Origin: Verrucomicrobiaceae bacterium
Lineage (GTDB): Bacteria; Verrucomicrobiota; Verrucomicrobiia; Chthoniobacterales; Chthoniobacteraceae
Direction of reading: 5' to 3'
DNA length: 54,762 nt
NCBI GenBank assembly: GCA_005791535.1
Contig: SXWH01000289.1
Location: 1 to 54,762 of the forward strand
The translations under genes and the position numbers were made by a program. Shown in pieces: positions 27,401 to 35,380 of this stretch. Within the stretch, counting starts at the first letter, position 1; each line of letters opens with the position of its first letter. Under the pieces are notes generated by a model. It saw only the letters and a program-made list of their open reading frames with translations. It was not told the origin of the DNA and searched no databases.

Positions 27401-29679
27401 CAAATCTTCCGACGCCCGTCATTGCCACGCAGCCGCAGCCGGTCCGCGTGAACGTCGGTGCGAGCGCTAGCCTCACCGTCGCCACCGAAATCCCGGGAGC
27501 ATACAGCTACCAGTGGTATAAGAACGACCAGATCATCGACGGCCAGACTTCTCCCACGCTTTCGTTTCCCTCCGTCACCGCGGCCGACGGCGCGAACTAC
27601 AAAGTTGTCGTCACGAACGGCACGACGCCCGTGACCAGCAACATCGTCGCCCTCACCGCCAACGAAGCGCCTGTCGCCACGGCACAGAATGTCGGCACAA
27701 ACGAAGATACGCAGAAAGCGATCACGCTTTCCGGAACCGACCCGAATCCAAGCGACACACTCACGTATCAAATCGTGACGCAGCCCACTCGCGGCACGCT
27801 CTCGGGCACCCTGCCGAACATCATTTACACGCCCTCCGCAAACTACAACGGCTCGGATTCATTCACATTCCGTGTGCGTGATGGACTGCTCGATTCCGCG
27901 GCTGCAACCATCTCCATCGATATCGCGCCGGTGAACGATTCGCCTGTTGCGGTAGCGGACAGCGTTGTTACCGGTGTCGAGACAAACATCATCGCGAATG
28001 ATACCGATATCGACAGCGCGACGCTCAGCATCCTGAGCGCGTCAAACGGCGCGTTTGGAACCGTTGCGATCAATTCGCCGACAACCATCACCTACACACC
28101 CGGCGCCGGCTTTTCGCTCACCGACACCTTCACGTATGTCGTGACAGACGGCAGCGGCGGAACCGCGACCGGCACCGTCTCCGTGCGACTGGGTGCGCCG
28201 GTCTCGTTTGGAATCGCGGCGAAGGGTGCGCCTGTGAGCGGAGAGCCCGCCGGAACGTTTTTCTCAACGTCACTGACACCCTCGGTAGCCGCGGACGGTC
28301 GCGTTGCATTCGCTGGCAGCTACCTTACGCCGGCTCGCAAAACCCAGAACGCGCTGTTCTTTGGAAACCCGCCCGTTCCTATCGTCCGCACCGGCATCAC
28401 CACGGCTCCAAACAGCACGCTGACATTTGCGAAAGTCGGAAACCCGATCGTGAACGCGGGCGGCGACATCGCATTCAAAGGAAGCCTCACCAAGGCCCCT
28501 GCTGGGACAGCGGAGGGCATCTGGGCGATCTCGAACGGCGTTACCCGATTGGTCGCCCAAGGGAAAATGTCTGTTCCCGGAATCACAGGAGCAACCTTTT
28601 CGAAGTTCGGTGATATCGCGCTTCCCGATGACGGACGCCTGATTTTCGCCGCCACGATCAAAGGTGTGCTCGCGACCGCAGACACCGGCATTTGGCGCGA
28701 AACCGGCACGGGCAGCGTTGCGCCCGTCGCGCGCGAAGGCGATGTCATCAACGCGGGCGGCCTGAACCGCTCGGTTTCGACGCTCGCCCTTTTTGGTCCT
28801 GCGGGAAAGACCACGCTCGGCCAGCGTCGCGGATTCAATAACAACGGAGCCGTGTTGGCGCGGGTCGGCTTCACCGACAAGTCTTCGGCGATGATTCGTT
28901 TCAATTCGAACGGTTCGCGCGACATCATCGCAATCACAGGCGTATCGCGTCCCGAACTCGCCAACTCGGCCGTTAAAGGATTCGGCCTCCCGGTGCTCGC
29001 GGATGATGATAGCATCAGCTTCCCTGCGTTGCTGCAGGCCGGTACGGGCACTGCTTCCGCATCGTCGGATTCCGTGCTTTTGCGCCGCAGCGCCGCGGGC
29101 GTCCTCAGCATCGTCGCTCAGGAGTCCAGCCCCGCTGTGAATGTCCCCGGCAGTGCCTTTAAGTCGCTGTCCGAAACCGTCAGTGGAAAAGGCAATCGTG
29201 CCGGATTTATCGGCACTCTGAAGGCGAAAGCGGGCGGCGTGACCACTGCCGACGACACCGGAATCTGGAGGCACTCCTCGGCAGGCACCATGGAGCAGCT
29301 CGCACGCGAAGGTGGCCCGGCACCCGGCACGACCAACGCCGTTTTCTCGGCATTCACATCACTCGCATGGACCGGTTCGGGCAGCGCCGGAACTGCATTC
29401 GTCTCGAAATTGAAAGGCACTGTGAAAGGAGCGGTCACCGCCGCGAATGACGTCGGATTCTGGGTGGAGGATTCCGCCGGAGCATTGGCGCTCGCGTTGC
29501 GCGAAGGACAGGCGGTGACATTTGGCACCGGCCCGAAGACCCTGAAATCCTTCATCGTGCTCGGCCCGGCGCTCGGAGCGCTCGGACAAGGTGGCTCGAC
29601 GAATTACGTCGGCGGATTCGCGGTTCTCGGGACGTTCACAGATAAAACCACCGGCGTTTTCACCGTCTGGATCCCGTAA
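24457..29679 (+). CDS. Giant surface/secreted protein: autotransporter-associated repeats, Ig-like, cadherin-like and C-terminal propeller-like repeats
   Basis: About 1740 residues. The ATG at 24457 opens straight into a signal peptide (SRLILATSVSALSVLLAPTATA); an ATG six codons earlier is also possible. Residues about 35-960 are Gly/Thr/Asn-rich beta-helix sequence, with a clear autotransporter-associated repeat at about 810-860 (LKSGAGTLELSATNTYLGTTQINEGRI...). An Ig-like domain follows (about 985-1068, YQWYKNDQIIDG...YKVVVTNG), then two cadherin-like/VCBS-type modules (1070-1250, YTPSANYNGSDSFTFRVRDG and YTPGAGFSLTDTFTYVVTDG). The last 490 residues are repeats of the form G-D/A-IAFKGSL..., seen in other PVC secreted proteins. 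There is no C-terminal autotransporter barrel, so the export route is unclear. Contains a G9 tract near residue 600. Confidence 0.9.
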   Translation: MSARFILSRLILATSVSALSVLLAPTATAGAFSWTGTTNFWSTSSAWSPASAPTGNDPTDILNFGGDVSLPYTSTNNIAVNPFRLNRINLSATGIAGNFHTISGNPLAFSGNAPEIVQNGAGAVAFNTPFQFDGTFTASGFGAGLVTANAQISGIGKIVKNGTSTFRFGTTFVAPVVGPSANTFLGAVEINAGTVRFNNNAEAGRTAIRGNPVILNGVSSAFSCNSEIRSGVISGPFGDVRTTISTADTANPPSESIIITALSDGTYSGALTLSPPIGAGNDRGQFIVRGTGTQTLTGTLSIDKDVILGRGATLVLAGNASLGSQIKGAIVLSGGTVVLDNQDTNNNNRIRNGGATTTLEPIGGGALVLSGNGAGTQEVTGRFQLGSFAFNPTTGLSETKARSGNVNLQIIDRAAGGAITSLTFENYSRDQQQLAQFATVNFSAINDDSTPQYLLLGQGGNGPRFSLTTGAFAVPLSNDLLNVTAGNATFGLNSVGWATVTGPATGTANTNATVDFATHGATGIAPVATIPWSGSLTAADNARVTGSAATPGGASIYSVNSIKLAPSGPGQSLNIAGTGDLNTTAILLAGGTDYTIRSTGGGGISGSAPRFFHVDRATLTLDAGLAGANHPVVKSGNGVLALNNVGNFNLNQILAINAGTVRATPSTTLTGGEIRLRGGVLEIQGGGTFAKTIGIGADRVNWTGITNLGVAQDEDRGSGGFSAFGANVTVTLNGGAQIYWEDLGFVRSGHGLIFGSSTANAVTEFTNPLSLTAFDNAEPNYNAREIRVLDNAGSAADWARVSGVISGTIHNDLLKSGAGTLELSATNTYLGTTQINEGRILVTGSIASGNGVIVRETGSISGTGTVGAIILDGGSIEPGNNGVGTLTAASVYWRTGAIKVDVGSGGNSSDRLALGSGRLHKDPFGGAPYEFDFAGGGEGGRTYTLATFGSTTFVAGDFSAANLRPGLTPTFAINAGVLTMATNLPTPVIATQPQPVRVNVGASASLTVATEIPGAYSYQWYKNDQIIDGQTSPTLSFPSVTAADGANYKVVVTNGTTPVTSNIVALTANEAPVATAQNVGTNEDTQKAITLSGTDPNPSDTLTYQIVTQPTRGTLSGTLPNIIYTPSANYNGSDSFTFRVRDGLLDSAAATISIDIAPVNDSPVAVADSVVTGVETNIIANDTDIDSATLSILSASNGAFGTVAINSPTTITYTPGAGFSLTDTFTYVVTDGSGGTATGTVSVRLGAPVSFGIAAKGAPVSGEPAGTFFSTSLTPSVAADGRVAFAGSYLTPARKTQNALFFGNPPVPIVRTGITTAPNSTLTFAKVGNPIVNAGGDIAFKGSLTKAPAGTAEGIWAISNGVTRLVAQGKMSVPGITGATFSKFGDIALPDDGRLIFAATIKGVLATADTGIWRETGTGSVAPVAREGDVINAGGLNRSVSTLALFGPAGKTTLGQRRGFNNNGAVLARVGFTDKSSAMIRFNSNGSRDIIAITGVSRPELANSAVKGFGLPVLADDDSISFPALLQAGTGTASASSDSVLLRRSAAGVLSIVAQESSPAVNVPGSAFKSLSETVSGKGNRAGFIGTLKAKAGGVTTADDTGIWRHSSAGTMEQLAREGGPAPGTTNAVFSAFTSLAWTGSGSAGTAFVSKLKGTVKGAVTAANDVGFWVEDSAGALALALREGQAVTFGTGPKTLKSFIVLGPALGALGQGGSTNYVGGFAVLGTFTDKTTGVFTVWIP
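26257..26265 (+). repeat. G9 homopolymer inside the giant surface protein gene
   Basis: Nine consecutive G encode part of a Gly run near residue 600. The frame is intact in this copy. Poly-G tracts of this size in surface-protein genes are classical slippage sites for phase variation in other bacteria; a one-base change would truncate the protein well before its Ig and cadherin-like modules. Confidence 0.9.
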
Positions 29680-29741
29680 CACGCGCTGGGTAGGCGCCGG
29701 ATTTTTCTTCCGAATCGCGCTGATTTTGGAGAGGGAGGGAA

Positions 29742-32700
29742 ATGATGTTTCCCGAAGCAATCCCGTCCGCCGAACTGAATGACATCCGGGCTCTGTACGA
29801 GCGCGGATTGTACGGAGACGCCTGGCGGCGAATGGAGTCGTTTGGAACTCCGGAGCAATGGCGGGATGTTCCGGCGATGATTCTGGCGGGACGAGTGATC
29901 GGCAATCTCGAGGGCGAGCGGCGGGCGCGCGCCTTGCATTCCCGTGCGTATCGCCTGAATCGCAGCCACGCCGAGGCCGCGTATTACCGGGCATTTTCCA
30001 TCCGCAGCCGGCTGGGACCGTTGCGAGCGCTTCGCTTTCTCGAAACGCTGCCCGCATTTCCCGATGCATCGCCGGACGTTCGCTCCGGGTTTCTCTCCCA
30101 CCGCGCCACGCTGCTCGCCGGGTATCGCGATTTCGCCTCGGCGGAGAGGCTGTATGCCGAGGCGGAGGCGATTGATGGACTGACGGCGTGGCTGCTGGTC
30201 GAGCGCTCGTCGATGCTGGAACGCGCAGACCGGTATGCCGAGGCTTTGGAGACTGTGCAACTGGCGCTTGAGAAACGCCCGTTTTACCGGCCCGCCGTGC
30301 AAAGTGCCGCGCATCTCCTCACGCTCCTGAATCGCGACGAGGAGGCGATGTCGCTGCTCGCCGCCGCGGAGGAGCATTTGCAAAGTCCGGACGTTGTCGC
30401 GCAACTCGCGGTGCTTCTTCGCGAGCGGCATCGTCCAGCGGAAGCGCTCGATAAATGGCGTCGCTACCGGGAGCTCGCGCTGATGATCGAGCAGCCGATG
30501 GTCGAATACTGGCATGCGCGCATGTCGGATGCGCACTACGACCTTGGCGACATCACACAGGCCGCCGCTCATGCGAAGCAGGCGAAGAATGGATTTCATG
30601 AACGGATCGCGGACCGCATCGCGGCGCCTCCCGCCGAGGCGCGTATTTGGAAGCTGGATGTTCCGTTCGTCCGCCAGCACGACATGACCTGCGCGCCCGC
30701 GACGCTGAGCGCGATCAGTCGCTACTGGGATCTTCCGCTGGACCATCTCGCGCTCGCCCGCGAGATTTGCTACGATGGCACGCAGGGACACAAGGAACGC
30801 GCGTGGGCTGCTGCGAATGGTTTCGTTGTCCGGGAGTTCACGGTGACGTGGGACACTGGCCGGGCACTGTTGGATCGAGGGATCCCATTCACGCTTGCGA
30901 CCGTGGAGACGACCTCGGCGCACCTCCAGGCCGTTGTGGGATACGACAGCGTGCGCGGCACCATTTACCTCCGCGATCCGTTTCTAAAGAACCACAGCGA
31001 ATGCATCTGCCCGGCGTGGCTGGAGGATTATGCGTTTTGCGGACCGCGCGGAATGGTGCTCGTTCCGGTCGCGCAGGCTTCGAAGCTGGATGGCATAGAT
31101 CTGCCTGATGCTGCGTTGTGGGACCTCTTCCATGAAGTGGACCGCGGGCTTTTCCTGAATGACCGTCCGCGTGCCGTGTCGGCGATCCAGTCGCTGGAGC
31201 AAACTGCGCCAGGCCATTGGCTGTTGTTTCAAAGCCGGCGCGTTCTCGCGTGGTATGATGGTGATCAGCCGAGAGCGCTGGCGGCGACGGAGGACTGGCT
31301 GAAGCTGTTCCCGGAATCGAACAATCTTCGCTGGGCACGTTACTGTGCGCTGCGCGACCTTGCGCGGAAGTCGGACCATCGTGCGCTGATTGAGGAGATG
31401 GCGCGGGGCGAGAAATCCGAACCGCTTTTCTGGCGCGAGCTGGGTGAGGAAATGCGCGCCGACGCCCGCGAACACACGATGGCGCGCCGCTGGCTGCTCC
31501 GGGTCTTGCGTTACCAGCCGTCCGGCGCGGAGAATCTCTTCTCGATGGCCGCGCAGCTTTGGGAGGAGCGCCGGTTTGCCGATTCGCTCCCGCTTTACCG
31601 CCTCGCGGCGCATCTTCGCGACAAGGTCGCCTATCTTCAGCGCGCGTGGTTCACCGCCGCACGATACTTCCACCGCACAGGGGAAGTTCTCAATGTCATG
31701 GCTGCGCGCGCGCAGACGGACGGCGCACTTTCGGCAGAGCCTGCCTACATCTACCACAATGCGTTGCTCACGCTCGATCGCCTTCCTGAAGCGCAGGCCG
31801 TGCTGGAAAATGCGATCGCGCTCCGGCCTGAAGACGGTGAGTTGCTTGCCTTCACAGCCGATTTTCACGCCCGCTTTGGACGCCACGCCCAGGCTGCTGA
31901 GTTGCTCGCCAAAGCGGAGGGGAAGTGCCCTCGTTCAAGCTGGCTGCGTACTTCCGCGCGCCTCGCCGACTACCGTTCGGATCTTCCGGAATCGTTGCGG
32001 CTCTGGCGCGAAGTGCTGGCAGATTCACCGCTCGCCTTCGACGCCATTCGCACGATCGCGCGGCTGGTCGCGGAAACGGAGAATCGCGAGGCTGCGCACG
32101 CTTTTCTCGCCGGTCGCGTGGAACTGTTTCCAAATCATCTGCCGCTGCGTGAACTGCAGGTGGACTGGTTGCGCGATGATGGACCCGAGGCGCAGGAAAC
32201 GGAGCTGCTCGCCCTGCTGGAGATGGCTCCGAAGAGCTCGTGGGCGTTGCGCGAACGGGCGTTCGCGCTTTCGAAGTTGAATCGATTCGATGAGGCGCTC
32301 GCCGCCGCGACACTCGCGGTAGAAACCGAGCCGCAGCAGGCTTCGAATCACTATAGCCGCGGTCGCGTCCTTTTTCTGGCCGGCCGGATGGAGGAATCCG
32401 CCGCGGCCTACCGCGATGCCATCCGTCGCGCGGTCGATAATTCCGGTGCGCTCGAAGGACTGCTCGCCGCCTCGCCAACCCTCGAGAAGAAGCGGGAGGC
32501 ATTGGCATTCATCCGGTCCGAGCTTGAGACGCAGGTGGTGTTCGGCGATGGGCTCTTCAGCTATCTGGAAGTCGCGTTTCCTGTGCTGGAGCCGGCCGAA
32601 CTCCTGCAGAATCTCCGCGAGGCGCACACGGCGCGCCCGGATTTGTGGCATACGTGGTCCGTTCTGGTTTCGATTCTTTGCGACGCAGGAAAAGCCGCCG

Positions 32701-34712
32701 AGGCGCTTCCGCTTGCAGAGGAGGCAGTGGGCCGCTTTCCGCTGAACCCTCGCCTCTGGATGGATCTTGCGCACGTTCGCTGCCAGCAGAGGAACTTCCC
32801 CGCGGAAGTGGAGGCGCTCCGCACAGCTTCCGAACTTGCTCCCGCATGGGGACGCGCCTCACGTGCACTCGCGGAGGCTCTGCAGCGTTGCGAAGCATAC
32901 GATGAAGCGGAGCGGGTGTACGAGCAGGCGGTGGCGGCGTCGCCGCTCGATGCCGTCAACCGCGGATGCCTCGCGGAATTCATCTGGCGCCGGCGGCGCG
33001 ATCCGCACGCGCTTTCGTTGCTGGAAGAGGCAATCCGGCTCGAACCCGGATACTCGTGGGCGTGGGATTCCCTGCGGGAATGGAACGGAAGTCCGGACCG
33101 CGCCGTTGCGCTTTCCCGCGAGCTCGTGAAATTGCGTGGTGGCGAGGCGTCGTCGTGGATGCGCCTCGCGACGATGCTGCCGGAGGATTCCACCGATGAA
33201 CGGCTCTCGCTGATCGATCGAGCGATCGCTTTGAACCCCTGCTACAACGACGCGCACGATGCGCGGGTGAGGATTCTTTGCGCCGCGGGCCGTTACGACG
33301 ATGCCTCCGCCGCCTGTCATCCCGAAGCCTACGGTGGAAACCTGCCGCGCGGGCTCCGCGCACGATCGCCGTGGGTAAAGGCGCAGCGCGGGAACCTCGT
33401 CGGCGCGGTGGCGGAAATGAAGGAGGTCGTGGCCGAGCACCCCGATTTTTACTGGGCGTGGGAGCGGCTTGCGGAATGGCATTCGGCACTGGGCGAACAT
33501 CAGGCCGAGCGCGATGCGTCGGAGCGGATGGCGCGGCTCGATCCGCGCAACGCCGTGCCGCTTGGATACCTCGCTGAGGCGGAGATGAAACTCGGACGGC
33601 GCGATGCCGCATTTGCGGTGCTCGAGCGCGCTTTTGCGATCGATCCCGGCTACGGTTACGCGGCTTTTACGTTGTTCGATTCGCACTTGGAAAAGCGCGA
33701 GTTCGACAAGGCCCGGGCGAAGCTCGCTCAAATGCGCGTTCATCTTCCCGGCGCGGATACGATTGCGGCCGAGGTGCGACTGCTGGCTGCGACCGGAGAA
33801 AAGGCGAAGGCGCTGGATTTATTCCGTGAACTCGTCGCGCAGCCGGAACGCGAGGCGCAAGCGGTCGAGGCCGCTGGAGGTGCGATTCGCAGAGCCGGCT
33901 GGGCGCGGCCACTGGAGCGCCTCATTGAGCCGTTGTTGAACGATCCGGGGACGAATCCGCGGGTGGCGGTGGAGTGGGTTTACTGCATCACTGGGCGCGA
34001 CGCGTGGCGAAAGCGCCGCATTTTGAGGAAGCTGGATCCCGCGCGAACGCTGACGAAGCACGCTTGGCGGGCGTTCTTCACCGTGGCCGGAGAGAAGAGA
34101 AAGTACCGCTACATCAAGGAGTTCATCAAAGTTCATCGCGCGGCGCTTCGTGCCGATGACGATATTTGGGGAACCGTCGGCTACGGCATCTCGGTCTGCG
34201 ACCGCGACCGGGAGGCGCTGGAGTGGATGGCTGACTGGCGCGACCGGAGCGGGGTCCGTCCGTGGATGCTCACCAATTTCGCATCATCGGCGCGTGTTTG
34301 CGGAAAATTCGCCGAAGCCATGAGCGCGCATGTTTACGCGCTTACGCTGAAACACGACCACACCTACCCGCAGCACATTCTATGGATTGCGATGTCCGAA
34401 ATCGACGGCGGGCAGTTCGCGGAAGCCCGCGCACGGCTCGATGAGATGCGTTTTGATATGCTGGATGGTTTCTGCAAAACGCTCTGGACCGCCGCCAACG
34501 CCGCCTGTGCTGTCCACGAAGCTTCACCGGACAAAAAGCGGAGTGCCTACGCTGCGGGTGTGCTCCGGATGAACGCCGCCGAGCACGTGCTGTTAAAGAA
34601 GGACCGTTATCTGCGTTTGCTGTCGCGACGCATGGTCACGCGCATGGCCCGCGAAGCAGGGCTTTCGCTCCCCGGTTTCCGGGGTTGGTGGTTTGGTTTA
34701 CGAGTGCAGTGA
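29742..34712 (+). CDS. Very large TPR protein with embedded C39-like cysteine peptidase domain
   Basis: A 1656-residue, apparently cytoplasmic protein (no signal peptide or membrane segment). Residues about 10-290 and 450-1500 are tandem TPR-like helical pairs (for example WLLVERSSMLERADRYAEALETVQLALEKRP). Between them lies a papain-like C39 domain with Cys317 (QHDMTCAPATLSAISRYW), His394 (AHLQAVVGYD) and Asp412 (IYLRDPF), the expected triad order. C39 domains usually sit on bacteriocin ABC exporters, but no transporter or small leader peptide gene is nearby. GGAGGG precedes the ATG by a few bases; a second ATG follows immediately. It could be a scaffold protein that processes or binds partners; function unknown. 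Confidence 0.9.
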   Translation: MMFPEAIPSAELNDIRALYERGLYGDAWRRMESFGTPEQWRDVPAMILAGRVIGNLEGERRARALHSRAYRLNRSHAEAAYYRAFSIRSRLGPLRALRFLETLPAFPDASPDVRSGFLSHRATLLAGYRDFASAERLYAEAEAIDGLTAWLLVERSSMLERADRYAEALETVQLALEKRPFYRPAVQSAAHLLTLLNRDEEAMSLLAAAEEHLQSPDVVAQLAVLLRERHRPAEALDKWRRYRELALMIEQPMVEYWHARMSDAHYDLGDITQAAAHAKQAKNGFHERIADRIAAPPAEARIWKLDVPFVRQHDMTCAPATLSAISRYWDLPLDHLALAREICYDGTQGHKERAWAAANGFVVREFTVTWDTGRALLDRGIPFTLATVETTSAHLQAVVGYDSVRGTIYLRDPFLKNHSECICPAWLEDYAFCGPRGMVLVPVAQASKLDGIDLPDAALWDLFHEVDRGLFLNDRPRAVSAIQSLEQTAPGHWLLFQSRRVLAWYDGDQPRALAATEDWLKLFPESNNLRWARYCALRDLARKSDHRALIEEMARGEKSEPLFWRELGEEMRADAREHTMARRWLLRVLRYQPSGAENLFSMAAQLWEERRFADSLPLYRLAAHLRDKVAYLQRAWFTAARYFHRTGEVLNVMAARAQTDGALSAEPAYIYHNALLTLDRLPEAQAVLENAIALRPEDGELLAFTADFHARFGRHAQAAELLAKAEGKCPRSSWLRTSARLADYRSDLPESLRLWREVLADSPLAFDAIRTIARLVAETENREAAHAFLAGRVELFPNHLPLRELQVDWLRDDGPEAQETELLALLEMAPKSSWALRERAFALSKLNRFDEALAAATLAVETEPQQASNHYSRGRVLFLAGRMEESAAAYRDAIRRAVDNSGALEGLLAASPTLEKKREALAFIRSELETQVVFGDGLFSYLEVAFPVLEPAELLQNLREAHTARPDLWHTWSVLVSILCDAGKAAEALPLAEEAVGRFPLNPRLWMDLAHVRCQQRNFPAEVEALRTASELAPAWGRASRALAEALQRCEAYDEAERVYEQAVAASPLDAVNRGCLAEFIWRRRRDPHALSLLEEAIRLEPGYSWAWDSLREWNGSPDRAVALSRELVKLRGGEASSWMRLATMLPEDSTDERLSLIDRAIALNPCYNDAHDARVRILCAAGRYDDASAACHPEAYGGNLPRGLRARSPWVKAQRGNLVGAVAEMKEVVAEHPDFYWAWERLAEWHSALGEHQAERDASERMARLDPRNAVPLGYLAEAEMKLGRRDAAFAVLERAFAIDPGYGYAAFTLFDSHLEKREFDKARAKLAQMRVHLPGADTIAAEVRLLAATGEKAKALDLFRELVAQPEREAQAVEAAGGAIRRAGWARPLERLIEPLLNDPGTNPRVAVEWVYCITGRDAWRKRRILRKLDPARTLTKHAWRAFFTVAGEKRKYRYIKEFIKVHRAALRADDDIWGTVGYGISVCDRDREALEWMADWRDRSGVRPWMLTNFASSARVCGKFAEAMSAHVYALTLKHDHTYPQHILWIAMSEIDGGQFAEARARLDEMRFDMLDGFCKTLWTAANAACAVHEASPDKKRSAYAAGVLRMNAAEHVLLKKDRYLRLLSRRMVTRMAREAGLSLPGFRGWWFGLRVQ

Positions 34713-34822
34713 ATGGTCTTTCCGAAACAGCGCGTGGTTTGATCCATAAGCGGAAGAAAAGCTCGTCGGCATATTTCGGTGCTGTTTTTCGAGGCGGGCG
34801 ACAGTCACTAACTGAACGCGAA

Positions 34823-35380
34823 ATGAAAGATGAAGACAGCACAGACGAAACTCCGCTCATCCGGGCTGCGCAGCGCGGCGACCTGGGCGCTTTCGGTGCG
34901 CTGGTGGAGCGGCATCATACGAGTGTAAGGGCTTGTCTCGCGGTTCGGATGAATTCGGTCCACGACGCGGAGGATCTCGCGCAGGAGGCTTTTTTGGTCG
35001 CGTTTCGGAAACTGCCGGGCATTGACCCAACGATGCCGCTCGGGCCGTGGCTTCGAGGGATTGCGATGTTCTTGCTGGCGAATCATCGCCGGAAATTCCG
35101 CGCGACTCCCATCGGGATGAATGACGAACTTCAGGCGCTGGTGGATTCGCGAATCGAGTCGTCGGACCGCGAGTCGGAGCGGATGTCGGCGCTGCGCGAA
35201 TGTCTCGAAACGCTGGATGGTCCGGCGCGTGCGCTGGTGAACGCCCGCTACGCCGATGGCGCGACGCTCGATGAGCTCGCTTCGAGGTCCCGTCGGAAAA
35301 GCTCGGCGATTTCCATGCAGCTCCACCGTCTTCGCGCGTTGCTCGCAGAGTGCATTGAACGGAGGCTCGCAGGCGCATGA
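34823..35380 (+). CDS. ECF-type RNA polymerase sigma factor
   Basis: A 185-residue sigma-70 family protein with region 2 (about 15-85, FGALVERHHTSVRACLAVRMNSVHDAEDLAQEAFLVAFRKLP) and region 4 (about 125-180, RALVNARYADGATLDELASRSRRKSSAISMQLHRLRALLAECI). The frame is open 46 codons further upstream, overlapping the TPR gene; the ATG at 34823 directly precedes the conserved part, though with only a weak SD. The four-base ATGA overlap with the FecR-LamG gene is the usual layout of PVC-group ECF sigma factors, where the membrane partner acts as the anti-sigma or signalling component. Target genes probably include the downstream secreted enzymes (inference). Confidence 0.93.
   Translation: MKDEDSTDETPLIRAAQRGDLGAFGALVERHHTSVRACLAVRMNSVHDAEDLAQEAFLVAFRKLPGIDPTMPLGPWLRGIAMFLLANHRRKFRATPIGMNDELQALVDSRIESSDRESERMSALRECLETLDGPARALVNARYADGATLDELASRSRRKSSAISMQLHRLRALLAECIERRLAGA

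Noticed and set aside
28270..29274. 334-codon minus-strand frame inside the giant surface protein gene
   Set aside because: Antisense shadow; the plus-strand protein has recognisable repeats through this stretch.
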